Shown here one piece after another: positions 43,173 to 51,138 of a DNA stretch of 64,000 nt. Every line of letters starts with the position of its first letter. Within the stretch, counting starts at the first letter, position 1. The position numbers were made by a program, and so were the translations under genes. The DNA is from Geodermatophilus ruber (GTDB lineage: Bacteria; Actinomycetota; Actinomycetes; Mycobacteriales; Geodermatophilaceae), in the NCBI RefSeq assembly GCF_900114385.1, contig NZ_FOSW01000008.1, positions 62,001 to 126,000 on the forward strand, written 5' to 3'. The notes beneath the pieces were generated by a model. It made no database searches and had not been told where the DNA came from. It was given only the letters and a program-made list of their open reading frames with translations.

Positions 43173-44717
43173 ATGACTGCGACAGTGCCCACGGTGTCTC
43201 TCCAGGAGATTTCCAAGCGGTTCGGTCCCACCCTCGCTCTCGATGCTGTGTCCCTGGACCTCCTACCCGGGGAAGTGCATGTTCTGCTCGGCGAGAACGG
43301 AGCCGGCAAGTCCACTCTGGTGAAGACGCTGCTCGGGACGTATCACCCGGACAGCGGGCAGATCCTCATCAGAGGGCGGGAGGTGGCGCACCACAACCCG
43401 GGCGTGGCCCGGGACGAGGGGATCAACGTGGTGCTCCAGGATTTCAGCCTGGCTCCCACCCTGAGCGTGCTCGACAACCTGTTCCTCGGTCGCCAGCCGC
43501 TGCGGCGGCGGCTGATCGACACCGCAGCGATGCGGGAGGCCGCGGAGCGTACTCGCGAGCTCGTCGGGGGAACCTTCTCGCTCAACGCCGAGGTGGGTGC
43601 GCTGCCGCGGTCGGAGCAGCAGCTCGTCGAGATCATGAAGGCCGTCATGGGCAAGCCCGGGGCCCTCATCCTCGACGAACCGACCGCGGCGCTGAGTGAG
43701 AAGGAGGCCGAACGGCTGTTCGGCATCGTGGACCGCCTCGTCCACCAGGGGTGGGCGATCCTGTACATCACCCATCGCATGGCCGAGATCCGGCGGCTCG
43801 GAACGCGGGTCACGGTGATGCGGGACGGCCGACGGACCGGAACCCACCTGGTCAGCGCGGTGACCGACGACGAGCTCGTGCGCGAGATGATCGGTCGGGA
43901 CATCACGGCGGTCTACCCGCACAAGGCCGACCCCCGGCACCTGGGCCCGACGGTGCTCCGCTTGACCGATGTCAGCAGCGCCAACGGCAAGGTCCGTGAC
44001 GTCTCGCTGCACGTCCGGAGCGGGGAGATCGTCGGGATCGCCGGCCTGGTCGGGGCCGGGAAGGGGGACGTGGCCCGGGTGCTGTCCGGGCTGGAGCACA
44101 CGACCTCGGGAGAGGTCGAGGTGCTCGAGTACCGGACCTCCCGGCCCCAGATCAGGAAGATGTTGGCCGCGGGCGTCGGCTTCATGCCCGAGGACCGCAA
44201 GCGGGAGTCCCTGGCTCTCCAGCTGACCACGGCGGACAACATCAATCTCGAGGCCTCGTCATCCAAGGCCCATGGTCGGTTCGGGTTCCTGCACCGGGGG
44301 CAGCTGCGTGAGGCGGCGATCAGCATGATCCGACGCCTCGACGTCCGGCCCGCGGATCCCCAGCAGGAGGTCGGCCTGCTCTCGGGCGGCAATCAGCAGA
44401 AGGTCGTGCTCGGGCGGGCGCTCACCCGGCCACGGAAAGTGTTCGTCGTCGCTGAGCCGACCGCGGGTGTCGACGTGGGATCGCGCCAGCAGATCTACGA
44501 GGAGCTCAGGAGGCTCTGCGACGACGGCGTTGGTGTCCTCGTCGTGTCCAGCGACCTGGAGGAGATCGTCGGGCTCTCCGACCGGGTCTACGTCATGCAT
44601 TCCGGTGCCGTCTGCGCCGAACTCGTAGGTGACGAGATCAGCGACGAGGCAGTGATCGCGGCCGCCTTCGGCCACGGCGCGGACGAGCCGACAGCGCGAG
44701 TTCAGGAGGCCGTGTGA
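43173..44717 (+). CDS. ABC transporter ATP-binding protein, two-domain (RbsA/MglA type)
   Basis: This 514-residue protein has two fused nucleotide-binding domains. The first has Walker A GENGAGKST (40-48), a degenerate signature PRSEQQLVEIMKAV and Walker B ALILDEPTAAL. The second has a weak Walker A (GLVGAGKGD), the signature LSGGNQQK near 405 and VFVVAEPTAGVD. This asymmetry is normal for the RbsA/MglA class of carbohydrate-type importers. GAGGAG lies upstream of the ATG. It is 27 bases after the receptor gene and overlaps the permease by TGATG. Confidence 0.95.
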   Translation: MTATVPTVSLQEISKRFGPTLALDAVSLDLLPGEVHVLLGENGAGKSTLVKTLLGTYHPDSGQILIRGREVAHHNPGVARDEGINVVLQDFSLAPTLSVLDNLFLGRQPLRRRLIDTAAMREAAERTRELVGGTFSLNAEVGALPRSEQQLVEIMKAVMGKPGALILDEPTAALSEKEAERLFGIVDRLVHQGWAILYITHRMAEIRRLGTRVTVMRDGRRTGTHLVSAVTDDELVREMIGRDITAVYPHKADPRHLGPTVLRLTDVSSANGKVRDVSLHVRSGEIVGIAGLVGAGKGDVARVLSGLEHTTSGEVEVLEYRTSRPQIRKMLAAGVGFMPEDRKRESLALQLTTADNINLEASSSKAHGRFGFLHRGQLREAAISMIRRLDVRPADPQQEVGLLSGGNQQKVVLGRALTRPRKVFVVAEPTAGVDVGSRQQIYEELRRLCDDGVGVLVVSSDLEEIVGLSDRVYVMHSGAVCAELVGDEISDEAVIAAAFGHGADEPTARVQEAV

Positions 44718-45862
44718 TGACCCAGCTACAAGAGCCGGTGCAGCAGGACGCCGTTCCGGCACCCGAGACGACGGCCGGCCGAGGCCGCCGCTACTGGTTC
44801 CTCAAGGCATTCGCCACCGCGGGCCCGCTGCCGTTCCTGCTCCTGCTGCTCGTCGTCGGCGTCACGCTGGTCAACCCGGTATTCCTGAGCAGCAGCAACC
44901 TCAGCTCGGTGGCCACCCAGTCGGTCTACCTGCTGCTCGTCTCCCTGGCTCAGATGCTGATCCTGGTCACGGGCGGCTTCGACCTCTCCGTCGGCGCGAA
45001 CGTCGCCTTGACCAGCGTCACCTCCGCGCTGGTCATGCAGTCGGTGTACGGGGGAGTGGACGAGTACTCCGGCATCGCCCTGATCTGGGGTCTGGTCGTG
45101 GCGCTGCTGGTCGGCCTCGTCGTCGGACTGGTCAACGGGATCGGCGTCGCCGTCCTCAAGGTGAACGCCTTCATCGTCACGCTCGCCAGCATGGGCATCT
45201 TCACCGGCGTGACGATGTTGGTGAGCGGCGGTTCGGAGGTCAGTGGCCTGCCGCGGGTGTTCACCCACGAGGTCGGTTCCGGGCGGGTGTTCGGCGTCGT
45301 CCCCGTCCCGCTGCTCATGATCCTGCCGGTCATCTTCCTGCTCTACGTGCTGCTCCGTCGCATGAAGTACGGGAAGTCGCTGTTCGCCATCGGTAGCAAC
45401 GAGCTCGCCGCCCGGGTGGCGGGGACGCGTGTCGGGACGAACCTGGTCATGGCCTACGTCCTCGGCGGGGTCGTGACCGCGTATGCCGGCTGGCTGCTGA
45501 CCGCTCGCGTCTCCTCGGGGCAGCCGCAGCTCGGGGCCGAGCTGGCGATGCAGTCGATCACCGCCGCCATCATCGGGGGCGCCTCCCTGCTCGGCGGTCG
45601 CGGCAGCGTCGGCGGCACGGTGCTGGGCGTGCTCTTCATCGTCGGTCTCACGAACGGCATGAACCTGATGCGCATGGATTCCAATCAGCAGAACATCGCC
45701 CTCGGGCTCGCGCTGGTCCTCTCCGTGCTGGTCAGCCGCGCCCGTGACCGTGCCCGCCGCGAGGTGGCAGTCATGGAGCTCGACCAGGGTGCGACACCGC
45801 CGGCGGCGGGGCCGGTTGGCAGCCTGCCCGAGCAGCGGAATCCCCTGGCGCCCCCGAGCTGA
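44717..45862 (+). CDS. ABC transporter permease (RbsC/AraH type)
   Basis: This 381-residue protein has eight to ten hydrophobic helices. It shows the branched family motifs of ribose-type permeases: ILVTGGFDLSVGANVALTS, VNAFIVTLASMGIFTGVTMLVSGG, GSNELAARVAGTRV and GGASLLGGRGSVGGTVLGVL. It forms the membrane channel for the importer, probably as a homodimer since no second permease is present. The ATG at 44717 is seven bases after AGGAGG and overlaps the ATPase stop (TGATG); a GTG one codon earlier is possible. Confidence 0.94.
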   Translation: MTQLQEPVQQDAVPAPETTAGRGRRYWFLKAFATAGPLPFLLLLLVVGVTLVNPVFLSSSNLSSVATQSVYLLLVSLAQMLILVTGGFDLSVGANVALTSVTSALVMQSVYGGVDEYSGIALIWGLVVALLVGLVVGLVNGIGVAVLKVNAFIVTLASMGIFTGVTMLVSGGSEVSGLPRVFTHEVGSGRVFGVVPVPLLMILPVIFLLYVLLRRMKYGKSLFAIGSNELAARVAGTRVGTNLVMAYVLGGVVTAYAGWLLTARVSSGQPQLGAELAMQSITAAIIGGASLLGGRGSVGGTVLGVLFIVGLTNGMNLMRMDSNQQNIALGLALVLSVLVSRARDRARREVAVMELDQGATPPAAGPVGSLPEQRNPLAPPS

Positions 45863-45939
45863 CCGTCGACGGGAGCCGCCGCAGCACGTGGCGGTTCCCG
45901 CCCGGGGCGCACTTCCCGGCAGCCACAGAAGACCAACCG

Positions 45940-45975
45940 TTGCCCATGCCTCGATAAAAAGCTAAGTTACTTAGC
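45940..45975 (+). promoter_or_regulatory. Promoter and perfect palindromic operator ahead of the flavin reductase
   Basis: TTGCCC (45940-45945) is followed after 17 bases by TAAGTT (45963-45968). The -10 lies within GCTAAGT-T-ACTTAGC (45961-45975), a perfect 7-bp inverted repeat. The same palindrome with three changes overlaps the -10 of the MarR gene at 39621-39635. The repeated layout strongly suggests control by that MarR protein. Confidence 0.78.
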
Positions 45976-46024
45976 AAAGTTTCTGAGACACTAACGTGCT
46001 CGTGACCCTTGGGAGGGGATCTTC

Positions 46025-46519
46025 GTGGCCAGGACACTGACCGCAGCCGAACTGCGCGGCGCGTTCTCACGATTCGCCACCGGCGTCACCGTGGTGACGT
46101 ACGAGGTCGAGGGGGAGCCGCGCGGATTCACCGTGAACTCCTTCACGTCCGTTTCGCTCGATCCGCCGCTCGCGCTGGTCTCCGTGGCCCGTACCGCCGC
46201 GGCTGCCTCCCGTCTCGCGGGTGCGCGGTTCGCGATCAACGTGCTGAGCGAGGACCAGGAGGCCCTCGCGCTGCAGTTCTGCGGGCGGCAGCAGGACGAC
46301 CTGGAGATCGGCTGGCGGATGACGCCCGGGCAGGCTCCGGAGCTCGACGACGTCGTGGCGGCCTACCAGTGCAGCGGCTGGCAGGTCGTGTCCGCCGGCG
46401 ACCACGACCTGCACGTGGCGGAGGTGCTCTCGGTCCGCGTGGAGCCCGAGAAGAGCCCACTGCTGTTCATCAACGGCAAGTTCGTCACGGCTGCGACCGG
46501 CTTCCTGCTGGCCGGCTGA
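46025..46519 (+). CDS. Flavin reductase (HpaC-type component)
   Basis: This 164-residue protein of the flavin reductase-like family has LRGAFSRFATGVTVVTYEVEGEPRGFTVNSFTSVSLDPPLALVSVAR at residues 9-55, diagnostic for HpaC-type NAD(P)H:flavin oxidoreductases. The C-terminal part is DHDLHVAEVLSVRVE ... PLLFINGKFVTAATG. It should supply FADH2 or FMNH2 to the HpaB-type enzyme 5 kb upstream. The GTG start follows GGGAGGGG. A palindromic operator matching that of the MarR gene covers its promoter. Confidence 0.93.
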   Translation: MARTLTAAELRGAFSRFATGVTVVTYEVEGEPRGFTVNSFTSVSLDPPLALVSVARTAAAASRLAGARFAINVLSEDQEALALQFCGRQQDDLEIGWRMTPGQAPELDDVVAAYQCSGWQVVSAGDHDLHVAEVLSVRVEPEKSPLLFINGKFVTAATGFLLAG

Positions 46520-46561
46520 CACGGCTGTCGAACCGAGGCGGACGTCAGAGAGGCGGAGAAC

Positions 46562-46960
46562 ATGGCGGACCTGAACGAGGCCGTGGTGCAGCGGCTGCTC
46601 GAGGGGCGGAACCACGCGGTCATCTCCACGCACACCCAGGACGGCGCCATCCACAGCGCTGTCGTGTGGGTGAACGTCGAGGACGGGATGCCTGCGGTCA
46701 ACAGCGCCATCGGCCGGCGCTGGCCGGCCAACGCGGAGCGGGACTCCCGGGTGACGCTGCTCGTCTACGACCCGGCCAATCCCTACGAGTACGTCGAGAT
46801 CCGGGGGCGCGCGACGGGGCGTACCGCCGGCGCGGACGACCACATCGACCGGTTGGCCCAGAAGTACTTGGGCGTGGACCGGTACCCCTTCCGGGCCGAG
46901 GGCGAGCGACGGATCACCTACCTCGTGGAGCCCGAACTGGTCCGCCACCAGCAGCAATGA
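46562..46960 (+). CDS. PPOX-class (split beta-barrel) flavin/F420-binding protein
   Basis: This 132-residue protein reads as a pyridoxamine-5'-phosphate-oxidase-like split barrel: VVQRLLEGRNHAVISTHTQDGAIHSAVVWVNVEDGMPAVNSAIG, RDSRVTLLVYDP, YVEIRGRATGRT and the closing YPFRAEGERRITYLVEPELV. In actinobacteria this subgroup often binds F420 or FMN. It lies 42 bases after the reductase with GGCGGAG upstream, so it is probably in the same MarR-controlled transcript. It may reduce an intermediate of the pathway; the substrate is unknown. Confidence 0.85.
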   Translation: MADLNEAVVQRLLEGRNHAVISTHTQDGAIHSAVVWVNVEDGMPAVNSAIGRRWPANAERDSRVTLLVYDPANPYEYVEIRGRATGRTAGADDHIDRLAQKYLGVDRYPFRAEGERRITYLVEPELVRHQQQ

Positions 46961-47118
46961 CGGCCGCTGGACCGGGCCCGGCGGCCGGCGGCACCACCCG
47001 CGACCGCGGGGCGTCCGCCGCCTTCCCTGCCGGCACGGGGGGCGCCCATACGGCCTGACCGGCAAGCCCGACGAAATCGACGACGTTCTGCGTGAATTTC
47101 ACCGACAGGAGAGCGGAC

Positions 47119-47415
47119 ATGCTTCGACACATCTTCATGTGGCAGGTCGCGGAGGGGTGCGACAATCAAGAGATCATCGACCTCCTCGACTCCCTCAAGG
47201 GCCTCGAGCCCCTGCGCAGCTGGGAGCTGGCGGCGCACCAGGGCGAGCCCAACGAGAACGGCCGTCCGTGGGACGGTGTGCTCATCTCCGACTTCGACGA
47301 CTGGGTGGGCCTGGAGGAGTACTCGAACCACCCGCTGCACAGCCAGGTCGTGGAGAAGCTCCTGCCGATGGTGTCCGAGCGCGCTGTCGTCGACTTCGTG
47401 CGCGAGGAGGCGTGA
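47119..47415 (+). CDS. Dabb (stress-responsive A/B barrel) domain protein
   Basis: This 98-residue protein matches the dimeric alpha/beta barrel pattern: LRHIFMWQVAEGCDNQEIIDLLDSLKGLEPLRSWELAAHQ, then WDGVLISDFDDWVGLEEYSNHPLHSQVVEKLLPMVSERAVVDFV, in which the HP-H turn is typical. Such proteins act as small oxygenases, cyclases or binding proteins in aromatic pathways. The ATG at 47119 is five bases after AGGAGAG; the longer upstream start is not preceded by a site. It overlaps the cyclase gene by TGATG. Confidence 0.85.
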   Translation: MLRHIFMWQVAEGCDNQEIIDLLDSLKGLEPLRSWELAAHQGEPNENGRPWDGVLISDFDDWVGLEEYSNHPLHSQVVEKLLPMVSERAVVDFVREEA

Positions 47416-48338
47416 TGGCGCGCGCGGACATCAAGGTCGGCATCAGCCCCTACGGGGCGGACGACGAGCGGGGCGCGCTCAACAAGATGACCGGGGTGTC
47501 ACAGGCGAAGATCCTCGCCCGCGCCGACGGCTCGCACGTGTACGACCTGAGCATCGACTACTTCGTCGGCATGCCCAGCTTCCAGGCGGCCGGTGACCCC
47601 GCCTACCAGATCTTCATGAGCCACACGCCAGCCGGCACGGCGGTCGACAACCTCAACGGCGTCGGCGACGACGTCAACGGGCGGGTGTGCTACTCGGGCG
47701 ACGTGATCTTCATGTACACGCACACCGGGACGCACATCGACGCGCTCAACCACTTCGGCGTGAACGGGAAGATCTACAACGGGTTCACCGCCGAGGACAG
47801 CCTGGGCAGCCGGCACTGGATGCGCGGCGGGGCGGAGCAGATCCCCCCGATCGTCGCCCGGGGCATCCTGCTCGACATCGCCGGGCTCAAGGGCCAGGAA
47901 TGCCTGCCCCCGTCCTATGCGATCACGGTGGAGGACTGCCAGCAGGCGCTGGAGCAGAAGGGCCTGACCCTGGAAGAGGGTGACGTCGCTCTGGTCCGCA
48001 CCGGCCGGATGGCCTTCTGGCCCGACGGGTCCAAGGTGCTGGGTAACCCGCCCGGCCTCAGCCTGGAGGCCGCCCGGTGGATCACCGACCAGGGAATCAT
48101 CGCCATCGGTGCCGACCAGGAGTGCGTCGAGGTAGGCCCCTCGCAGCACGAGGACAACTGGCTGCCCGGCCACTGCCACTTCCTCACCGAGGCCGGTGTG
48201 CCGATGATCGAGCTGATGAACCTCGAGGAGCTGGCACGCGACGACGTCGCGGAGTTCTGCCTCATCGCCGCGCCGATCCGGCTCAAGGGAGCCACCGGTT
48301 CGCCGCTGCGTCCCATGGCGATGCCGCTCATCAGCTGA
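47415..48338 (+). CDS. Cyclase/kynurenine-formamidase-type metal hydrolase
   Basis: This 307-residue protein of the cyclase superfamily carries the metal-binding motif HTGTHIDALNHF at ~101-112 (HxGTHxDxxxH). Other family segments are DLSIDYFVGMPSF, ARGILLDIAGLKG, LEEGDVALVRTGR and SLEAARWITDQGIIAIGAD. Relatives are kynurenine formamidase, isatin hydrolase and ring-opening amide or lactone hydrolases. Together with an HpaB-type monooxygenase this suggests opening of an oxidised ring or amide. It is translationally coupled to the Dabb gene. A very strong palindrome 40 bases after its stop probably ends the transcript. Confidence 0.9.
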   Translation: MARADIKVGISPYGADDERGALNKMTGVSQAKILARADGSHVYDLSIDYFVGMPSFQAAGDPAYQIFMSHTPAGTAVDNLNGVGDDVNGRVCYSGDVIFMYTHTGTHIDALNHFGVNGKIYNGFTAEDSLGSRHWMRGGAEQIPPIVARGILLDIAGLKGQECLPPSYAITVEDCQQALEQKGLTLEEGDVALVRTGRMAFWPDGSKVLGNPPGLSLEAARWITDQGIIAIGADQECVEVGPSQHEDNWLPGHCHFLTEAGVPMIELMNLEELARDDVAEFCLIAAPIRLKGATGSPLRPMAMPLIS

Positions 48339-48378
48339 CCGGGAATGAGCCGGGCGTCCGAGGCCCGGTCCCGAACGT

Positions 48379-48419
48379 GGCTGTGTGCTCGCCGGCCGAC
48401 GGCTGGCGAGCACACAGCC
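48379..48419. terminator. Very long perfect hairpin after the cyclase gene
   Basis: GGCTGTGTGCTCGCC (48379-48393) and GGCGAGCACACAGCC (48405-48419) form a perfect 15-bp stem. The 11 bases between them add GCCG/CGGC pairs, so nearly the whole 41 bases fold into one arm. It is likely the terminator of the MarR-controlled reductase-cyclase transcript, but could also be a mobile palindromic repeat. Confidence 0.8.
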
Positions 48420-48480
48420 GCGTCCAACCAAGGCTGGGCCTGGAGTGCCCACTCGACAGAGGAAGAACGAACGACGAGCC

Positions 48481-49377
48481 GTGACACGACTTCCGCAGCC
48501 GACGCCCTCCGCACCGGTCGGGCATGACGCCCGGCCGGTGCTCCAGGTCCGTGTCGTCCAGGTCGCTTATGGCGACGACGAGTCCGTCGAACAGCGAGTG
48601 ACCCGTGTCGCCCAACTGGTGCGCCAGCAGCAGGACGCGGACCTCATCGTGCTGCCCGAACTGTGGTCGCACGGCGGGTTCGCACACTCCGCGTGGCGTG
48701 CGCGTGCCGAGCCGCTCACCGGCCCGACGGTCGCCGCCCTGTCGGCCGCCGTGCGGGAGACCGGTGCCGTCGTCCACATCGGCTCGTTGGTGGAACGGGT
48801 CGCCTCCGGGTCGTCGCCCGGCCCGGAGGGGCGTGGCCTCTGGAACACCTCCGTGGTTCTGGGCCCCGACGGGCAGATCCGCGCGACGTACCGCAAGGTG
48901 CACCGTTTCGGGTTCGGTGAGGGTGAGCCGGTGCTCCTCGAGGCGGGGGAGGAGATCGTCACGAGCGAGCTGACCGGCCGGCGCGGGGGCGGGGTCACGC
49001 TGGGCCTCGCCACCTGCTACGACCTCCGGTTCCCCGAGATGTTCCGTGCTCTGCTCGACGCGGGCAGCGAGGTGTTCGTCGTCCCCGCGGCGTGGCCCCT
49101 GGCTCGGGTGGAGCACTGGCAGCTCCTCGGTCGTGCCCGTGCCCTGGAGAACCAGTGCTTCGTCATCCAGTGCAACACCGCCGGGACGCACAGCGGCGTG
49201 GCCATGGGCGGAAACAGCCAGGTGGTGGGGCCGGACGGAGCAGTGCTGGCCCGCGCGGGAGTGGGGGAGGAGGTGCTGTCGGTCGCCCTCGACCTGGCCG
49301 AGTTGGAGGACTTCCGCAGCTCGTTCCCGGTACTCGGTGATCGCCGGCTCCTTCCGTCCTCCGGTCACGACAGCTAG
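48481..49377 (+). CDS. Nitrilase/omega-amidase-family carbon-nitrogen hydrolase
   Basis: This 298-residue protein has the nitrilase superfamily triad: Glu near 58 in LIVLPELW, Lys near 138 in RATYRKVHRFGFGEGE, and Cys near 178 in LGLATCYDLRFPEMFR. The R-F-P-E-M-F-R segment and the AWPLARVEHWQLLGRARALENQ helix suggest an omega-amidase or N-carbamoyl-type amidase rather than a true nitrilase. The start is GTG at 48481; the ribosome site is unclear. It lies after the palindrome, on the same strand as the catabolic cluster, and could hydrolyse an amide produced there; that link is inference. Confidence 0.9.
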   Translation: MTRLPQPTPSAPVGHDARPVLQVRVVQVAYGDDESVEQRVTRVAQLVRQQQDADLIVLPELWSHGGFAHSAWRARAEPLTGPTVAALSAAVRETGAVVHIGSLVERVASGSSPGPEGRGLWNTSVVLGPDGQIRATYRKVHRFGFGEGEPVLLEAGEEIVTSELTGRRGGGVTLGLATCYDLRFPEMFRALLDAGSEVFVVPAAWPLARVEHWQLLGRARALENQCFVIQCNTAGTHSGVAMGGNSQVVGPDGAVLARAGVGEEVLSVALDLAELEDFRSSFPVLGDRRLLPSSGHDS

Positions 49378-49737
49378 AGGGGCACGGGTACCGGTTCGCG
49401 AAGACGCGGGAGATCGCCGGCAGTGGGAGCCGGGTCCACGGAGGCAGGGCCACCTCGGCATCGTTCTTGGTGGGGCCGGTGCCGGGACTTTCCGATCTCG
49501 GGCACAGCACGCGCAGGCAGCGCTCATGAGCTACGAGGGGGCGCGTGGAGGAGCTCCGCCGCTGTTCATCGCCTCTTGTCAGACCCCGAGCGCCTGCTGG
49601 GGACTCACCATCCCGGCGTCGAGAGGCGGAGGGTGCCCGTCAGGGCAGTGGGGTGCGGTCGATCCGCCACAGCGGATGAGGCGCTGTCCCGGCGCGCCCG
49701 CGAGGCTGAGGCCTGCGAACCGAAGTGAGGTGACGGC
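49378..49737. other. 360-bp gap without a supported gene
   Basis: Only short frames lacking domains or ribosome sites are present. I see no hairpin with a long stem and no tRNA-like sequence. The last bases hold the GAGGTGA ribosome site of the next gene. Confidence 0.6.
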
Positions 49738-50289
49738 ATGCTGCGAGGCAGGCGGGAACGACGCGAGGAGCGGCGGGAAGAGCGCCGGGGCGGCGAACAG
49801 CGGGTGCACTACAGAATGCGCCAGCGGCTGGTCTCCATCGGCGACGACTACTGGATCGAGACCGACCGCGGGCAGCGAGCGTACAAGGTCGACGGCAAGG
49901 CGCTGCGGCTGCGCAAGACGCTGGTCTTCGAGGACCCGGACGGGCGCGAGTTGGCGAAGATCCAGGAACGGGTCGCCCGGATCAAGGACTCGATGGAGAT
50001 CGAGGACGCCGAGGGCCACCGGGTGGGGATGGTGAAGAAGGCGCTGATCACCCCGCTGCGGGATCGCTGGGTCGTGAAGATCGGAGACGGGCCGGACCTG
50101 GACATCCAGGGCAACGTCCTCGACCACGAGTACACGGTCACCGACGGCCGCACCCCGGTGGCCAGCGTGTCGAAGAAGTGGTTCCGGGTGGCCGACACCT
50201 ACGGCGTGGAGATCGCACCCGACCAGGACCCGGTCGTCGTACTGGCAGCCACGGTCGCGGTCGACATGATGGCGCACCAAGGGCGGTGA
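49738..50289 (+). CDS. LURP-one-related (LOR/YxjI-type) protein, paralogue 1
   Basis: This 183-residue protein has an Arg/Glu-rich N-terminus (~1-22). It is followed by the beta-barrel pattern of LURP-one-related/tubby-like proteins: YRMRQRLVSIGDDYWIETDRGQRAYKVDGKALRLRKTLVFEDPDGRELAKIQERV, DIQGNVLDHEYTV and VASVSKKWFRVADTYGVEIAP. These domains probably bind lipids or nucleotides; bacterial roles are poorly known. GAGGTGAC upstream supports the ATG. A second, more distant member is at 61603. Confidence 0.88.
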   Translation: MLRGRRERREERREERRGGEQRVHYRMRQRLVSIGDDYWIETDRGQRAYKVDGKALRLRKTLVFEDPDGRELAKIQERVARIKDSMEIEDAEGHRVGMVKKALITPLRDRWVVKIGDGPDLDIQGNVLDHEYTVTDGRTPVASVSKKWFRVADTYGVEIAPDQDPVVVLAATVAVDMMAHQGR

Positions 50290-50332
50290 CACCGGCGCCG
50301 GCCAACGAGGCGAACGCCGAGGGTCGGCGCCC

Positions 50333-50434
50333 GTGAATGCGACGGCCGTCCTCGTCATCGCCGCGGCGATCTTCCTGTGGGCCGTGCCGTCGGCGCGGTT
50401 GGAGCGGGCAGGTCCCGGCCCGGGGCGCGGCTGA
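50333..50434 (+). pseudogene. Possible remnant of a cation:proton antiporter N-terminus
   Basis: The frame GTG AAT GCG ... TGA encodes a 33-residue peptide with one hydrophobic helix (ATAVLVIAAAIFLWAVPSARLERAG). The F-x-W-x-x-x-SARLERA pattern reminds me of the first helix of actinobacterial CPA1-type Na+/H+ antiporters, after which the similarity is lost. There is no strong ribosome site. It could instead be a genuine single-helix small protein. The surrounding 50290-50713 holds no other supported gene. Confidence 0.3.
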
Positions 50435-50713
50435 CATTGGCCGCGCGGGTGGCCACCAAGCCCGGCTGTCGGCGTTCCGGTCCGTCACCGCCGGAGCTGG
50501 ACCACCTCGTCGAGCCGGAGGTCAACCGGCCGTGACGCGCGGGGTGGGCGACCCGGGCTCGCACCGCGGGTGGTCGTGGATCACCGTCTGCCACTCGCGT
50601 CACGGCTCGACGCATCAGCGGATGCGAATGCCCAGCTCAGCGACATCCCGCTGCTACTTTCCCGGCGCTTCGCACGGGAACCTTCCGCGTGCGTCCGACC
50701 CGGGGAGATAGTC

Positions 50714-51028
50714 ATCAGCCGCACCGCACGCCGCCTGTACCTGTTGGCAGCCGCGCCCGCACTCGTTCTCGGCCTGAGCGCCTGCTCGAGCTCCATCGCC
50801 TCGGACGACCTGGCGACCCGGACCGCCGATCTCCTCGAGGAGGAGGTCGGCGTCCGTCCGGACATCTCCTGCGACGAGGACCTCCCGGCGGAGGTTGACG
50901 CGACCACCCGCTGCCTCCTCACCGACGAGGAGACGGGCGAGGAGTACGGCGTCACGATCACCGTGACCGCGGTCGACGGCAGCGACGCCGAGATCGACAT
51001 CGCGGTGGACGACGCCCCGAGCGAGTGA
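50714..51028 (+). CDS. DUF4333-type lipoprotein with an unusual (ATC) start
   Basis: The frame encodes a lipoprotein signal peptide (SRTARRLYLLAAAPALVLGLSAC, lipobox LSAC) and a ~75-residue acidic domain with DISCDEDLPAEVDATTRCLLTDEETGEEYGVTITVTAVDG, the DUF4333 pattern with two Cys. No ATG, GTG or TTG lies at the right place. A GGGGAG ribosome site (50702-50707) is followed, after six bases, by ATC (50714) exactly where the signal peptide should begin. A rare ATC start, an ATG-to-ATC mutation or a sequencing error are possible. The GTG at 50570 would add 48 residues before the signal peptide. Confidence 0.75.
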   Translation: MSRTARRLYLLAAAPALVLGLSACSSSIASDDLATRTADLLEEEVGVRPDISCDEDLPAEVDATTRCLLTDEETGEEYGVTITVTAVDGSDAEIDIAVDDAPSE

Positions 51029-51097
51029 CGACGCCGGGAACCGGCGTCCGGCAGGGGCGGGCGCAGCACTCGAGCGCCGGCGCCTGAGGATTCCGGA

Positions 51098-51132
51098 CCC
51101 CGGGGCGGTCGTCCCTGACGGCCGCCCCGGGG
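51098..51132. terminator. Bidirectional terminator between convergent genes
   Basis: CCCCGGGGCGG (51098-51108) and CCGCCCCGGGG (51122-51132) form a perfect 11-bp stem with a 13-base loop between the DUF4333 lipoprotein and the oppositely oriented exchanger gene. Confidence 0.75.
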
Positions 51133-51138
51133 GCCTCA

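Noticed and set aside
48331-49527. 398-residue minus-strand frame across the nitrilase gene
   Set aside because: The plus strand encodes a nitrilase with a complete Glu-Lys-Cys triad; the antisense frame has no motif.
49548-49556. GGAGGAGCTCC-type short palindrome in the gap before the LOR gene
   Set aside because: Too short and not positioned as an operator or terminator; chance in GC-rich DNA.
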